DNA of 15,168 bases from positions 1-15,168 of the forward strand of contig CAMLGG010000120.1 in NCBI GenBank assembly GCA_946479475.1, given 5' to 3'. Both the position numbers and the translations under genes were made by a program. Shown piece by piece: positions 1-6,860 of this stretch (positions are counted from its first letter, which is position 1; each line of letters opens with the position of its first letter). A model generated the notes under the pieces. The model had not been told where the DNA came from. It did no database searches and saw only the letters and a list, made by a program, of their open reading frames with translations. The DNA is from an uncultured Ideonella sp. (GTDB lineage: Bacteria > Pseudomonadota > Gammaproteobacteria > Burkholderiales > Burkholderiaceae).

Positions 1-2125
1 TGTGCGGTGCACGCCAGCCGCTCGCGGCCATGGACTTGGCTTCGTTGATGGCGACGAACAGCAGCTCGTCCTTGTGGGGCACGATCACGTCGCTGTCCAG
101 CAGGAAGCCCAGCTTGCGCGATTCGATGGCGCTGGTACCCACCTTGGCCATGGCGGCGGCGGTGAAGCCTTCGGTCAGGAAAGGCAGGATGTCCTTGGAT
201 GTGGAAGCTGCCATGTTCTCGGCCGCGCGGCGGGCGATGTAGGTCAGGCCGCCGGCGCCGGGCACCAGGCCCACGCCCACTTCGACCAGGCCGATGTAGC
301 TTTCCATGTGCGCCACGCGCTTGGCCGAATACACGGCCAGCTCGCAGCCACCGCCCAGCGCCATGCCGTGGATGGCTGCGACAACGGGCACCTGCGCGTA
401 GCGGATGCGCAGCATCAGGTTCTGCAGCTCTTGCTCGATGCTTTCGACCGCATCGGCGCCGCCGACCATGAAGGCAGGCATGGTGGCTTCCAGGTCGGCG
501 CCCACGCTGAACGGTGCATCGCCGGACCAGATGACCATGCCCTGGTATTCAGACTCGGCCAGTTCCAGCGCTTCCATCAGCGCTTCCATCACCTCGGGGC
601 TGATGGCGTGCATCTTGTTCTTGATGCTGGCGATGAGCACTTGGCCGTCCAGCGTCCAGGTGCGCAGGGCTTTCGATTCGGCAATGGTGGTGCCAGCGGT
701 GCGCCAGTCGGGCAGGCTGGTTTCGCCCAGCAGAGCCTCGGGGAAGATCTGGCGCTCGTACACGGGCAGCTGGCGGCGGGGCACAAATTGGCCGCGCGAT
801 GCGCTCCACGAACCCTGCGCGGTGTGCACGCCACCGGCTTCGGCCACGGGGCCCTTGAAGACCCACTCGGGCAGCGGTGCCTTGCACAGGGCTTTGCCAG
901 CGTCGATGTCTTCCTGGATCATCTTCGCGACTTCGAGCCAACCGGCTTCCTGCCACAGCTCGAAGGGGCCTTGCTTCATGCCGAAGCCCCAGCGCATGGC
1001 CTGGTCCACGTCGCGGGCGTTGTCGGCGATGGTGCCCAGGTGCACGGCGGCGTAGTGGAAGCTGTTGCGCAGGATGGCCCAGAGGAACTGGCCGGGCGCG
1101 CCTTCGGCGTTGCGCAGCAGGCGCAGGCGTTCGGCGGCGGGCTTCTTGAGCATGCGCGCGTACACCTCGTCGGCCTTCTGGCCGGCGGGCACGTACTCTT
1201 CGCTTTCCAGCTCGAAGCGCATCACGTCGCGGCCCACCTTCTTGTAGAAGCCGGCCTTGGCCTTCTGGCCCAGGTTGCCCAGCTCCAGCAGCTTCTTCAG
1301 TACGGCGGGCGTGCCAAAGCTTTCGTAGAACGGGTCGGTCTCGATGCTCAGGTTGTCCTGCAGCGTCTTGATGACGTGGGCCATGGTGTCCAGGCCCACC
1401 ACGTCGGCGGTGCGGAAGGTGCCCGAGCTGGCCCGGCCCATCTTCTTGCCGGTCAGATCGTCGACCACGTCGTACGACAGGCCGAACTTCTCCGCCTCGT
1501 GGATGGTGGCCAGCATGCCGGCGATGCCCACGCGGTTGGCGACGAAGTTCGGCGTGTCCTTCGCCCGCACCACGCCCTTGCCCACGGTGGTGGTGACAAA
1601 GGTCTCCAGCTGGTCCAGGTAGCCAGCTTCGGTGGTGGGGGTCGGGATCAGCTCCACCAGGTACATGTACCGCGGCGGATTGAAGAAGTGGATGCCGCAG
1701 AAGCGCGGCTTGATGCTCTCGGGCAGCGCCTCGCCCAGCTTGGTGATCGACAGGCCCGAGGTGTTCGAGGCGACGATCGCGTGCGGCGCGATGAAGGGCG
1801 CGACCTTCTGGTAGAGGTCCAGCTTCCAGTCCATGCGTTCGGCGATCGCCTCGATCACCAGGTCGCAGTCCTTCAGCAGCTCCAGGTGCTCCTCGTAGTT
1901 GGCCGGCTGGATGCGCGCGGCGTCCTCGGGCACGCCCAGCGGAGCGGGCTTGAGCTTCTTCAGGTTGTCGATCGCCTTCAGAGCGATGCCGCTCTTCGGA
2001 CCCTCCTTGGCCGGCAGGTCGAACAGCACGACCGGCACCTTCACGTTGACCAGATGGGCGGCGATCTGCGCGCCCATCACGCCGGCGCCCAGCACGGCGA
2101 CCTTGCGGACCTGGAATCGATTCAT
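1..2125 (-). CDS. 3-hydroxyacyl-CoA dehydrogenase / enoyl-CoA hydratase, FadN-like (3' end off window)
   Basis: Bifunctional beta-oxidation enzyme that hydrates trans-2-enoyl-CoA and oxidises the resulting 3-hydroxyacyl-CoA with NAD+, in the cytoplasm. 708 residues are visible with no stop; the family is usually near 800, so roughly the last 90 lie beyond the left edge. Residues 9-18 form the Rossmann start with GAGVMG (13-18). The dehydrogenase catalytic pair is H146 and E158, twelve apart as in E. coli FadB. The hydratase/isomerase domain follows, with GGGCE ending at E595 and a second glutamate at E615, twenty apart as in FadB. The order dehydrogenase-then-hydratase is the reverse of FadB/FadJ and matches the FadN type. 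ATG at 2125 has AAGGAG five bases upstream (2131-2136). It is the last visible gene of the operon, 17 nt after the DUF2147 gene. A thiolase commonly follows in such operons, but that cannot be seen here. Confidence 0.93.
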   Translation of the reverse strand, partial: MNRFQVRKVAVLGAGVMGAQIAAHLVNVKVPVVLFDLPAKEGPKSGIALKAIDNLKKLKPAPLGVPEDAARIQPANYEEHLELLKDCDLVIEAIAERMDWKLDLYQKVAPFIAPHAIVASNTSGLSITKLGEALPESIKPRFCGIHFFNPPRYMYLVELIPTPTTEAGYLDQLETFVTTTVGKGVVRAKDTPNFVANRVGIAGMLATIHEAEKFGLSYDVVDDLTGKKMGRASSGTFRTADVVGLDTMAHVIKTLQDNLSIETDPFYESFGTPAVLKKLLELGNLGQKAKAGFYKKVGRDVMRFELESEEYVPAGQKADEVYARMLKKPAAERLRLLRNAEGAPGQFLWAILRNSFHYAAVHLGTIADNARDVDQAMRWGFGMKQGPFELWQEAGWLEVAKMIQEDIDAGKALCKAPLPEWVFKGPVAEAGGVHTAQGSWSASRGQFVPRRQLPVYERQIFPEALLGETSLPDWRTAGTTIAESKALRTWTLDGQVLIASIKNKMHAISPEVMEALMEALELAESEYQGMVIWSGDAPFSVGADLEATMPAFMVGGADAVESIEQELQNLMLRIRYAQVPVVAAIHGMALGGGCELAVYSAKRVAHMESYIGLVEVGVGLVPGAGGLTYIARRAAENMAASTSKDILPFLTEGFTAAAMAKVGTSAIESRKLGFLLDSDVIVPHKDELLFVAINEAKSMAASGWRAPH

Positions 2126-2142
2126 GGGTTCTCCTTGGGATT

Positions 2143-2586
2143 TCACTCGACGCGGATCCACGTCTGCGAGCGATAGAACGGGCCGATGTAGCCGCGCAGC
2201 TGCAGCTTCTTTCCGCCGTCGAGCGGCTTCAGCCGGGTGCGGTAGACCTTGCCGTTGTTCGGGTCGAGGACGTCGCCGCCGGTCCAGATCTCCTTGTCGT
2301 CGGCGTCCTGCTTGACCTGGCGGATGATGGTCAGGCCGACGAGCGGCTGGTCCTTGCGCTCGTCGGTGCACTTGTCGCACCTGGCGTCCTGCTGCTTCGG
2401 ATCGAAGACCTTCTCGATCTTGCCGGTCAGCACGCCGCCGTTGTCGGTGATGCGCACCAGCGACTTCTCCGTCTTGCCGTCGTCGTCTATGGTCTTCCAC
2501 AGGCCCACGGGCGTGCCCGTGTCGGCCCACGCGCCGGCAGCGGCCGCGAACAGGGCCAGGCCCGTGCAGAGGTGGCGGATCGTCAT
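2143..2586 (-). CDS. Secreted DUF2147 family protein
   Basis: A 147-residue protein with a Sec-type signal peptide (hydrophobic core about residues 6-19) and probable cleavage after A-W-A at residue 21. The mature part of about 126 residues matches the DUF2147 pattern: an early GLW (28-30), a TGKI strand (54-57), a CDKC pair (C70, C73), a GLTI segment, and a C-terminal LRGYIG...RSQTW ending. This is a small beta-rich periplasmic or secreted domain. Its biochemical function is unknown, although the family is repeatedly found beside fatty-acid oxidation genes. The two cysteines could form a disulfide or bind a metal (inference). ATG at 2586 has AGGAG six bases upstream. It sits 14 nt after the acyl-CoA dehydrogenase and 17 nt before the hydratase/dehydrogenase, so co-transcription is very likely. 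A longer reading frame continues upstream but overlaps the dehydrogenase gene and is discounted. Confidence 0.9.
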   Translation of the reverse strand: MTIRHLCTGLALFAAAAGAWADTGTPVGLWKTIDDDGKTEKSLVRITDNGGVLTGKIEKVFDPKQQDARCDKCTDERKDQPLVGLTIIRQVKQDADDKEIWTGGDVLDPNNGKVYRTRLKPLDGGKKLQLRGYIGPFYRSQTWIRVE

Positions 2587-2600
2587 GCGGGTCTCCTGGG

Positions 2601-4397
2601 TCAGAACAGGGCTTCGTCCATCGCCATCAGCGGCTGCAGGCCGGCGCGGCAGCTGCGGATCAGGCCGGCCGTCTCGGGCAGCAGCTTGGCGAAGTAGAAG
2701 CGCGCCGTGACCAGCTTGGCAGCGTAGAACGGGTCGGTGCTGCCGGCCTTCTGCGCGTCGAGTGCCACCTTGGCCATGCGGGCGAAGAAGTAGGCGAACA
2801 CCATGTGGCCGACGACGCGCAGGTAATCGACCGCGGCGGCGCCGACCTCGTCCTGGTTCTGGAAGGCCTTCATGCCGATCTCGGTGGTCAGCTTGGTGAC
2901 CTTGTCGCCGATGTCGCCCAGCGGGTTGACGAACTCCTGCATGTCCTCGCGGATGCCCTCTTCCTCGACGAAGGCGATGATCTTCTGGCCGAAGGCCCTG
3001 AGCTTCTTGCCGTTGTCGGAAAGGATCTTGCGGCCCAGAAGGTCCAGCGACTGCACGGTGTTCGTGCCCTCGTAGATCATGTTGATGCGGGCATCGCGCA
3101 CGTACTGCTCCATCCCCCACTCATGGATGTAGCCGTGGCCGCCGTAGACCTGCATGCAGTGCGAGGTCGCGATCCAGCCGTTGTCGGTGATGAAGGCCTT
3201 GATGATGGGCGTGAGCAGCGCGACCTCGTCGTCGCACTCCTTGCGCACGTCCTCGTCCGGGTGATGCAGCGCCTTGTCCAGCTGCACGACCGTGTGGATG
3301 GCCAGGGCGCGGCCACCTTCGGCGTAGGCTCGCGCGGTCAGCAGCATCTTGCGCACGTCGGGGTGCACGATGATCGGGTCGGCCGGCTTGTCCTTGGCCT
3401 TGGCGCCGGAGAGGCTGCGCATCTGGATGCGGTCCTTGGCATAGGCCAGGGCGTTCTGGTAGGCCACCTCGGTCAGGCCCAGCGACTGGTTGCCCACGCC
3501 CAGGCGCGCGGCGTTCATCATCACGAACATCGCGGGCAGGCCCTTGTTCGGCTCGCCCACCAGCGTGCCGACGGCGCCGTCGAGCACCAGCTGCGCGGTG
3601 GCGTTGCCGTGGATGCCCATCTTGTGCTCCAGGCCGCCGCAGTAGATGCCGTTGCGCGAGCCGATGGTGCCGTCGGCCTTCACGTTGTACTTGGGCACGA
3701 GGAACAGGCTGATGCCCTTGCTGCCCTTGGGCGCGTCCGGCAGGCGCGCGAGCACCAGGTGCAGGATGTTGGGCGCCATGTCGTGCTCGCCGGCCGAGAT
3801 GAAGATCTTGTTGCCGGTGATCCTGTACGTGCCGTCGGCCTGCGGTTCGGCCTTGGTGCGCAGCAGGCCCAGGTCGGTGCCGCAATGCGGCTCGGTCAGG
3901 CACATGGTGCCGGTCCACACCCCGCTCGTCAGCTTGGGCAGGTAGGTCGACTTCTGCTCGGGCGTGCCGTGGGCGTGCAGGGCTTCGTACGCGCCATGCG
4001 AGAGGCCGGGATACATCGTCCAGGCCTGGTTGGCGCTGTTGAGCATCTCGTAGAAGCACTGGTTGACCGTGTGCGGCAGGCCCTGGCCGCCGTACTCCGG
4101 GTCACAGCTCAGCGCCGGCCAGCCGCCCTCGACGTACTTGGCGTAGGCCTCCTTGAAGCCCTTGGGCGTGCTGACCTCGTGCGTGGCCTTGTCCAGCGTG
4201 CAGCCCTCGGCATCGCCGCTGCTGTTGATCGGGAACAGCACCTCGGAGGCGAACTTGCCGCCCTCCTCGAGCACCGCATTGATCGTGTCCGCATCGACCT
4301 CGGCGAAGGCCGGGATCTGCTTGAACTCGCTGGTCACCTCTACGACTTCATGCAGCACGAACTGCATGTCGCGCAGGGGCGGGGTGTACTGGGCCAT
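2601..4397 (-). CDS. Acyl-CoA dehydrogenase, large DmdC-like subtype
   Basis: FAD-dependent enzyme that introduces the trans-2 double bond into acyl-CoA, the first step of beta-oxidation, passing electrons to electron-transfer flavoprotein. At 598 residues it is much longer than classical 380-residue enzymes. It fits the subtype with an extra C-terminal domain that includes DmdC (methylthiopropanoyl-CoA dehydrogenase) and many Burkholderiales fatty-acyl enzymes. The first family signature begins at M165 (MCLTEP..GTDLG), followed by a G-N-K-I-F-I-S segment. The catalytic base is E443 in YEGTN, followed by VQSLDLLGRK. A helical tail of about 140 residues ends the protein. ATG at 4397 has AAGGAG six bases upstream. 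A longer frame starting at 4508 would overlap the regulator and lacks family similarity. The chain-length preference, or whether the substrate is a branched or sulfur-containing acyl-CoA, cannot be told from sequence. Confidence 0.94.
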   Translation of the reverse strand: MAQYTPPLRDMQFVLHEVVEVTSEFKQIPAFAEVDADTINAVLEEGGKFASEVLFPINSSGDAEGCTLDKATHEVSTPKGFKEAYAKYVEGGWPALSCDPEYGGQGLPHTVNQCFYEMLNSANQAWTMYPGLSHGAYEALHAHGTPEQKSTYLPKLTSGVWTGTMCLTEPHCGTDLGLLRTKAEPQADGTYRITGNKIFISAGEHDMAPNILHLVLARLPDAPKGSKGISLFLVPKYNVKADGTIGSRNGIYCGGLEHKMGIHGNATAQLVLDGAVGTLVGEPNKGLPAMFVMMNAARLGVGNQSLGLTEVAYQNALAYAKDRIQMRSLSGAKAKDKPADPIIVHPDVRKMLLTARAYAEGGRALAIHTVVQLDKALHHPDEDVRKECDDEVALLTPIIKAFITDNGWIATSHCMQVYGGHGYIHEWGMEQYVRDARINMIYEGTNTVQSLDLLGRKILSDNGKKLRAFGQKIIAFVEEEGIREDMQEFVNPLGDIGDKVTKLTTEIGMKAFQNQDEVGAAAVDYLRVVGHMVFAYFFARMAKVALDAQKAGSTDPFYAAKLVTARFYFAKLLPETAGLIRSCRAGLQPLMAMDEALF

Positions 4398-4425
4398 CGA
4401 GAGCTCCTTGGGGCGTGTGGACGAG

Positions 4426-5112
4426 TTATCGCCGCGCGATGGCGGCCAGACAGTGGCGGGCGCGCTCGAGGGCGCCCTCCGCTGCATAGTGGGAAAGGGT
4501 GCGGGCAAATCCCGCGCGCGCGCGCTCGACCGCGCCGGGGCTGCGCAGGAATCGGGCGTCGTGGTGCAGGGCCAGGATCAGGCCGTGCACTTCGAAAAGC
4601 AGCTGGCCGGCGTCGGTGTCCTCGCGCAGGTCGCCGACCTCGACCGCCAGCTCGATCGCGCGCTTGAGGGCCGAGTGCCACGCGCGGACCATGTCGGCCA
4701 GGGCATCGCGCACCGGGCCGGGGCGGTCGTCGAACTCGACCGCCCCGCTGATGTAGATGCAGCCGGAGTCGATCTCGACCGCGACGCGCTTGATCCAGTT
4801 CTCGAACAGCGCCATCAGTCGCGGCAGGCCGCGTGCCTCGCGGATCGCCGGGAAGAACACCTCTTCCTCGAACTTGGCGTGGTACTCGCGGATGACGGAG
4901 ATCTGCAGCTCCTCACGCGATCCGAAATGGGCGAAGACACCCGACTTGCTCATGCCGGTGACCTCGGCCAGGGCGCCGATCGACAAGCCTTCCAGGCCCA
5001 TGTTCGAGGCCAGCGCGAGCGCCGCATCCAGGATGGCGGCGCGCGTCGCCTGGCCCTTCTGGAGCGAGCGGGCACTGGGACTCGGGCGTCGGTTGTCCAA
5101 GGGCAGAGACAC
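4426..5112 (-). CDS. TetR/AcrR-family transcriptional regulator
   Basis: Probable ligand-responsive repressor of the beta-oxidation operon it heads. From the chosen GTG at 5112 the protein has 228 residues. The TetR N-terminal domain starts near residue 21 (ATRAAILDAALALAS), with the helix-turn-helix at about 43-63 (LSIGALAEVTGMSKSGVFAHF). The C-terminal ligand/dimerisation part has a FENWIKR...DSGCIYI block. The frame stays open to another GTG at 5196, but that start gives a 28-residue N-terminal extension unlike the family and would put the palindrome at 5159-5170 inside the gene, so the internal start is preferred. It has a GAGG ten bases upstream, which is not ideal, so the start is uncertain. 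The stop lies 28 nt before the acyl-CoA dehydrogenase. An acyl-CoA ligand is expected from context but is inference. Confidence 0.88.
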   Translation of the reverse strand: MSLPLDNRRPSPSARSLQKGQATRAAILDAALALASNMGLEGLSIGALAEVTGMSKSGVFAHFGSREELQISVIREYHAKFEEEVFFPAIREARGLPRLMALFENWIKRVAVEIDSGCIYISGAVEFDDRPGPVRDALADMVRAWHSALKRAIELAVEVGDLREDTDAGQLLFEVHGLILALHHDARFLRSPGAVERARAGFARTLSHYAAEGALERARHCLAAIARR

Positions 5113-5158
5113 GGCGGGAAGACCTCGCAGGAAGCCGTCAGGTCGCTCCACGATTGGA

Positions 5159-5170
5159 ACGAACGGTCGT
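5159..5170. promoter_or_regulatory. Candidate TetR operator
   Basis: The 12-bp sequence ACGAACGGTCGT is an inverted repeat with a single mismatched pair. It lies 47 nt upstream of the preferred start of the TetR gene. On the minus strand it is just downstream of a poor -10-like CAAAAT (5179-5174), so binding here could block transcription initiation. Short palindromes of ACGA...TCGT type are common TetR-family operators. The assignment is inferred from position and symmetry only. Confidence 0.4.
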
Positions 5171-5265
5171 GCTATTTTGCAGAAATCGACCGCCACCGCC
5201 CATCCGATCGAGAGACTTTTTTAGGGTCGATGGCCTAGAAGCCGCAGCAAACCAGGCACGTTTGC

Positions 5266-5285
5266 GGGTTAACCCTGACCGGGTT
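5266..5285. repeat. GGGTT/AACCC palindrome cluster
   Basis: GGGTT at 5266-5270 and AACCC at 5271-5275 form a perfect 10-bp palindrome. A second GGGTT at 5281-5285 pairs equally well with the same AACCC across a 5-nt spacer. It lies upstream of the HNH promoter, in a position suitable for a regulator-binding site. Chance occurrence in GC-rich DNA is possible. Confidence 0.3.
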
Positions 5286-5313
5286 GGCAAGCCCGTTCGT
5301 CAAATCCCGGGTG

Positions 5314-5343
5314 TTGAGGCATGTCACTTGCAGGCGCTATGCT
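5314..5343 (+). promoter_or_regulatory. Sigma-70-type promoter for the HNH gene
   Basis: A -35 hexamer TTGAGG (5314-5319) and a -10 hexamer TATGCT (5338-5343) are separated by 18 nt. This is the best sigma-70 match in the divergent region on the plus strand. Transcription would begin near 5350, giving a leader of about 105 nt before the HNH start codon. Confidence 0.5.
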
Positions 5344-5375
5344 GCGCGCTGAACTTTCGACGGTTTCTGAGCCCC

Positions 5376-5430
5376 AGGGAATGACTGCGTCATTTCCCTC
5401 CGCCAGGGTCAAACAAGGTGGCAAAGCCAC
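5376..5430 (+). promoter_or_regulatory. Two-hairpin 5' leader of the HNH gene
   Basis: Hairpin 1 pairs AGGGAATGAC (5376-5385) with GTCATTTCCCT (5389-5399) around a TGC loop. Ten base pairs are interrupted by one bulged T. Hairpin 2 pairs GTGGC (5418-5422) with GCCAC (5426-5430) around AAA, and flanking CAA/TTG can extend it. Neither is followed by a U-tract, so they do not look like terminators. The ribosome-binding region (GAGAGG, 5439-5444) follows hairpin 2 within ten bases. Translational or RNA-stability control is plausible but not shown. Confidence 0.4.
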
Positions 5431-5455
5431 ATTTGCTTGAGAGGTTCCCCGGATC

Positions 5456-6013
5456 ATGGAGGTGTTGCAGCTCGACGTGTCAGGCCGACCGCAGGCATGG
5501 ATGACGGTCCGCGAGGCGGCCGTGCTCTATGCCAGCGACAGCATCGCCTGGACGCTCGGCGACACCTGCCACGTGCTGCGCGGCGGCGTGCAGCGGACCA
5601 CCGGGGTGCAGTCGCGCATCGAGGTCCATCCGATCATCGCGGTGCGGGGTGCCGTCCCCTCGCGCGCCTGGCGGCAGTCGCCGGCGCTGACCAACCCCAA
5701 GCTGTTCGTGCGCGACCGCGGGATGTGCGCCTACTGCGGCCACCGCTTCGCCTTCGACGACCTGACGCGCGAGCACATCGTGCCCGTCTCGCGCGGCGGG
5801 CAGGACACCTGGATGAACTGCATCACGGCCTGCCGCTCCTGCAACGGCCGCAAGGGCAGCCGCCTGCCCGAAGAGGCCCACATGAGCCTCATCTACCTGC
5901 CCTACGTCCCCAGCCTGCACGAGGACATGATCCTGCGCGGCCGCCGCATCCTGGCCGACCAGATGGATTTCCTGCTCGCCAGCGTGCCTCGCAACAGCCG
6001 GCTGCACGATTGA
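5456..6013 (+). CDS. HNH endonuclease with zinc finger
   Basis: A 185-residue predicted metal-dependent DNA endonuclease of the HNH (beta-beta-alpha-metal) fold. Zinc ligands are C91 and C94 (CAYC) and C126 and C129 (CRSC). H107 in REHIVPVSRGG is the expected general base, N121 (WMNC) the central N, and N130 the third motif position. The first 80 residues form a small beta-rich domain without a recognised catalytic motif. ATG at 5456 is preceded by a GAGAGG about eleven bases away, which is weak. A shorter form from M16 is possible. No methylase, restriction subunit, phage or intron sequence flanks it, so it does not look like part of a restriction or homing system. Similar stand-alone HNH proteins occur as fixed chromosomal genes in proteobacteria, with no established role. 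Confidence 0.9.
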   Translation: MEVLQLDVSGRPQAWMTVREAAVLYASDSIAWTLGDTCHVLRGGVQRTTGVQSRIEVHPIIAVRGAVPSRAWRQSPALTNPKLFVRDRGMCAYCGHRFAFDDLTREHIVPVSRGGQDTWMNCITACRSCNGRKGSRLPEEAHMSLIYLPYVPSLHEDMILRGRRILADQMDFLLASVPRNSRLHD

Positions 6014-6043
6014 GCGGGCGCAAGCTGCTCCACGCTTCTTTAC

Positions 6044-6062
6044 ACACCGGGCGCACCGGTGT
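6044..6062 (+). terminator. Hairpin downstream of the HNH gene
   Basis: ACACCGG (6044-6050) and CCGGTGT (6056-6062) form a perfect 7-bp stem with a 5-nt loop, 30 nt after the HNH stop. No U-tract follows. It may be a weak terminator or a 3' end stabiliser for the HNH transcript. The rest of the gap to 6163 shows no convincing promoter for the lipoprotein gene. Confidence 0.4.
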
Positions 6063-6163
6063 CGCGGGCGGGTTCCACAATCGCCAGGCAACCCCTGTCA
6101 ACGCCGCTGCACAGCCGCCCGTTGGCCGGTGATCCCCTCTGAATCCCGTCGGAACGCGACGCC

Positions 6164-6802
6164 ATGAAACGCATCACCCTCACCGTCGCCGCGCTGGCCG
6201 CCGTCGCCACGCTCGCCGGCTGCATGACCACCAGCCCGGACGTCGTCCAGCCCTATCACGCCCAGCGCATGTCACATGTGCAGGACGGCACCATCCTGAG
6301 CATCCGTCCGGTCACCGTGGACGGGCAGCAAAGCGGCGCCGGCGCCGTCACCGGCGGCGTGGTGGGCGGCATCGCCGGCTCCTCTGTCGGCGGGCCGCGC
6401 GAAGGTGCGGTGGTCGGCGTGATCGGCGCCGTCGCGGGGGCCGTGATCGGCAATGCCATCGAGCGCGATGCGACTCGCGAGAAGGCCTACGAGATCATCG
6501 TCCAGCTGCGCAACGGCGAGCGGCGCGCCATCGTCCAGGCCCAGGGCAACGAGCCGCTCAACGTCGGCGACGCCGTCCTGCTGGTCACCACCGGGGGTCG
6601 CACCCGCGTGATGCTCGCGCCCGCCGGCACGGTGCCCGCGCCGGCTCCGCAGTCCTACTCGGCCCCGGCGCCGGCCGCGCCCACGCTGCCTCCGCCGGTC
6701 GCCTCAACGCCGCGCCCGCCTGCGCCGCCGGCCCCGGTGCAACCGCGTGCGGCCGATCCGGCCCAGGGCAGCGCCTCGGCGCCCGTCTACACCCAACGCT
6801 GA
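6164..6802 (+). CDS. Glycine-zipper outer-membrane lipoprotein (SlyB/17 kDa antigen-like)
   Basis: A 212-residue lipoprotein. The signal peptide ends in the lipobox LAGC with C20 as the lipidated residue, and M21 after it argues against inner-membrane retention. Residues 58-96 form a glycine-zipper hairpin (GG.VGG.AG...GG, then G.IGAVAGAVIG), typical of the Rickettsia 17 kDa antigen/SlyB group, thought to insert in or lie along the outer membrane. A small beta domain follows (about 105-150, including VQLRNGERRAIVQ). The tail from about 153 to 212 is rich in proline and alanine and probably disordered, perhaps reaching toward peptidoglycan. ATG at 6164 has only a weak GGAA upstream. It stands 58 nt before the membrane-patatin gene in the same direction. 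A structural or envelope-stress role is usual for the family; a specific role here is unknown. Confidence 0.9.
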   Translation: MKRITLTVAALAAVATLAGCMTTSPDVVQPYHAQRMSHVQDGTILSIRPVTVDGQQSGAGAVTGGVVGGIAGSSVGGPREGAVVGVIGAVAGAVIGNAIERDATREKAYEIIVQLRNGERRAIVQAQGNEPLNVGDAVLLVTTGGRTRVMLAPAGTVPAPAPQSYSAPAPAAPTLPPPVASTPRPPAPPAPVQPRAADPAQGSASAPVYTQR

Positions 6803-6809
6803 ACCCCGC

Positions 6810-6823
6810 CGGCCGACCGGCCG
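6810..6823 (+). terminator. GC hairpin after the lipoprotein gene
   Basis: CGGCC (6810-6814) and GGCCG (6819-6823) form a 5-bp GC stem with a 4-nt loop, 7 nt after the lipoprotein stop. No T-run follows. It may partly separate the lipoprotein and patatin transcripts, but is weak evidence alone in DNA this rich in G and C. Confidence 0.25.
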
Positions 6824-6837
6824 CCGCTATGCTCGCG

Positions 6838-6853
6838 GCTCCTCATGAGGAGC
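6838..6853. promoter_or_regulatory. Perfect 16-bp palindrome covering the patatin-gene SD
   Basis: GCTCCTCATGAGGAGC is identical to its own reverse complement. Its right arm contains GAGGAG (6847-6852), the Shine-Dalgarno sequence eight bases before the ATG at 6861. The left arm contains the anti-SD-like CTCCTC. A -10-like TATGCT lies just upstream at 6828-6833 without a matching -35. It could be a protein operator, or RNA structure that masks the ribosome-binding site; folding as a hairpin would need some central bases unpaired. Confidence 0.45.
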
Positions 6854-6860
6854 GAGCCCG

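Larger units (their letters stand above)
5197..5455. other. Divergent intergenic control region
   Basis: About 260 nt between the minus-strand fatty-acid operon and the plus-strand HNH gene, and less GC-rich than the surrounding genes. It contains a T6 run at 5217-5222, a perfect 10-bp palindrome GGGTTAACCC at 5266-5275 with a further GGGTT at 5281-5285, a plus-strand promoter and two leader hairpins (listed separately). I see no supportable gene in it. Confidence 0.6.

Noticed and set aside
2..2176. A 724-codon open frame on the plus strand opposite the hydratase/dehydrogenase gene
   Set aside because: It is a shadow of the real minus-strand gene in high-GC DNA. Its translation is rich in His, Gly, Ala and Gln without domain motifs, while the opposite strand carries all catalytic residues.
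2805..4667. A 620-codon plus-strand frame opposite the acyl-CoA dehydrogenase
   Set aside because: It is antisense to a gene with a full set of family motifs, has no SD or recognisable domain, and shows shadow composition.
4153..5238. A 361-codon plus-strand frame across the TetR gene and its upstream region
   Set aside because: It is antisense to a clear helix-turn-helix gene and the divergent promoter region, with no motif or SD.
5401..5435. GEMM (cyclic-di-GMP) riboswitch before the HNH gene
   Set aside because: Only fragments such as CAGGG.CAAAC and GGCAAAGCC match. The middle stem with its tetraloop and the GGGACGC segment are missing, so the call is not supportable; the leader is reported only as structured.
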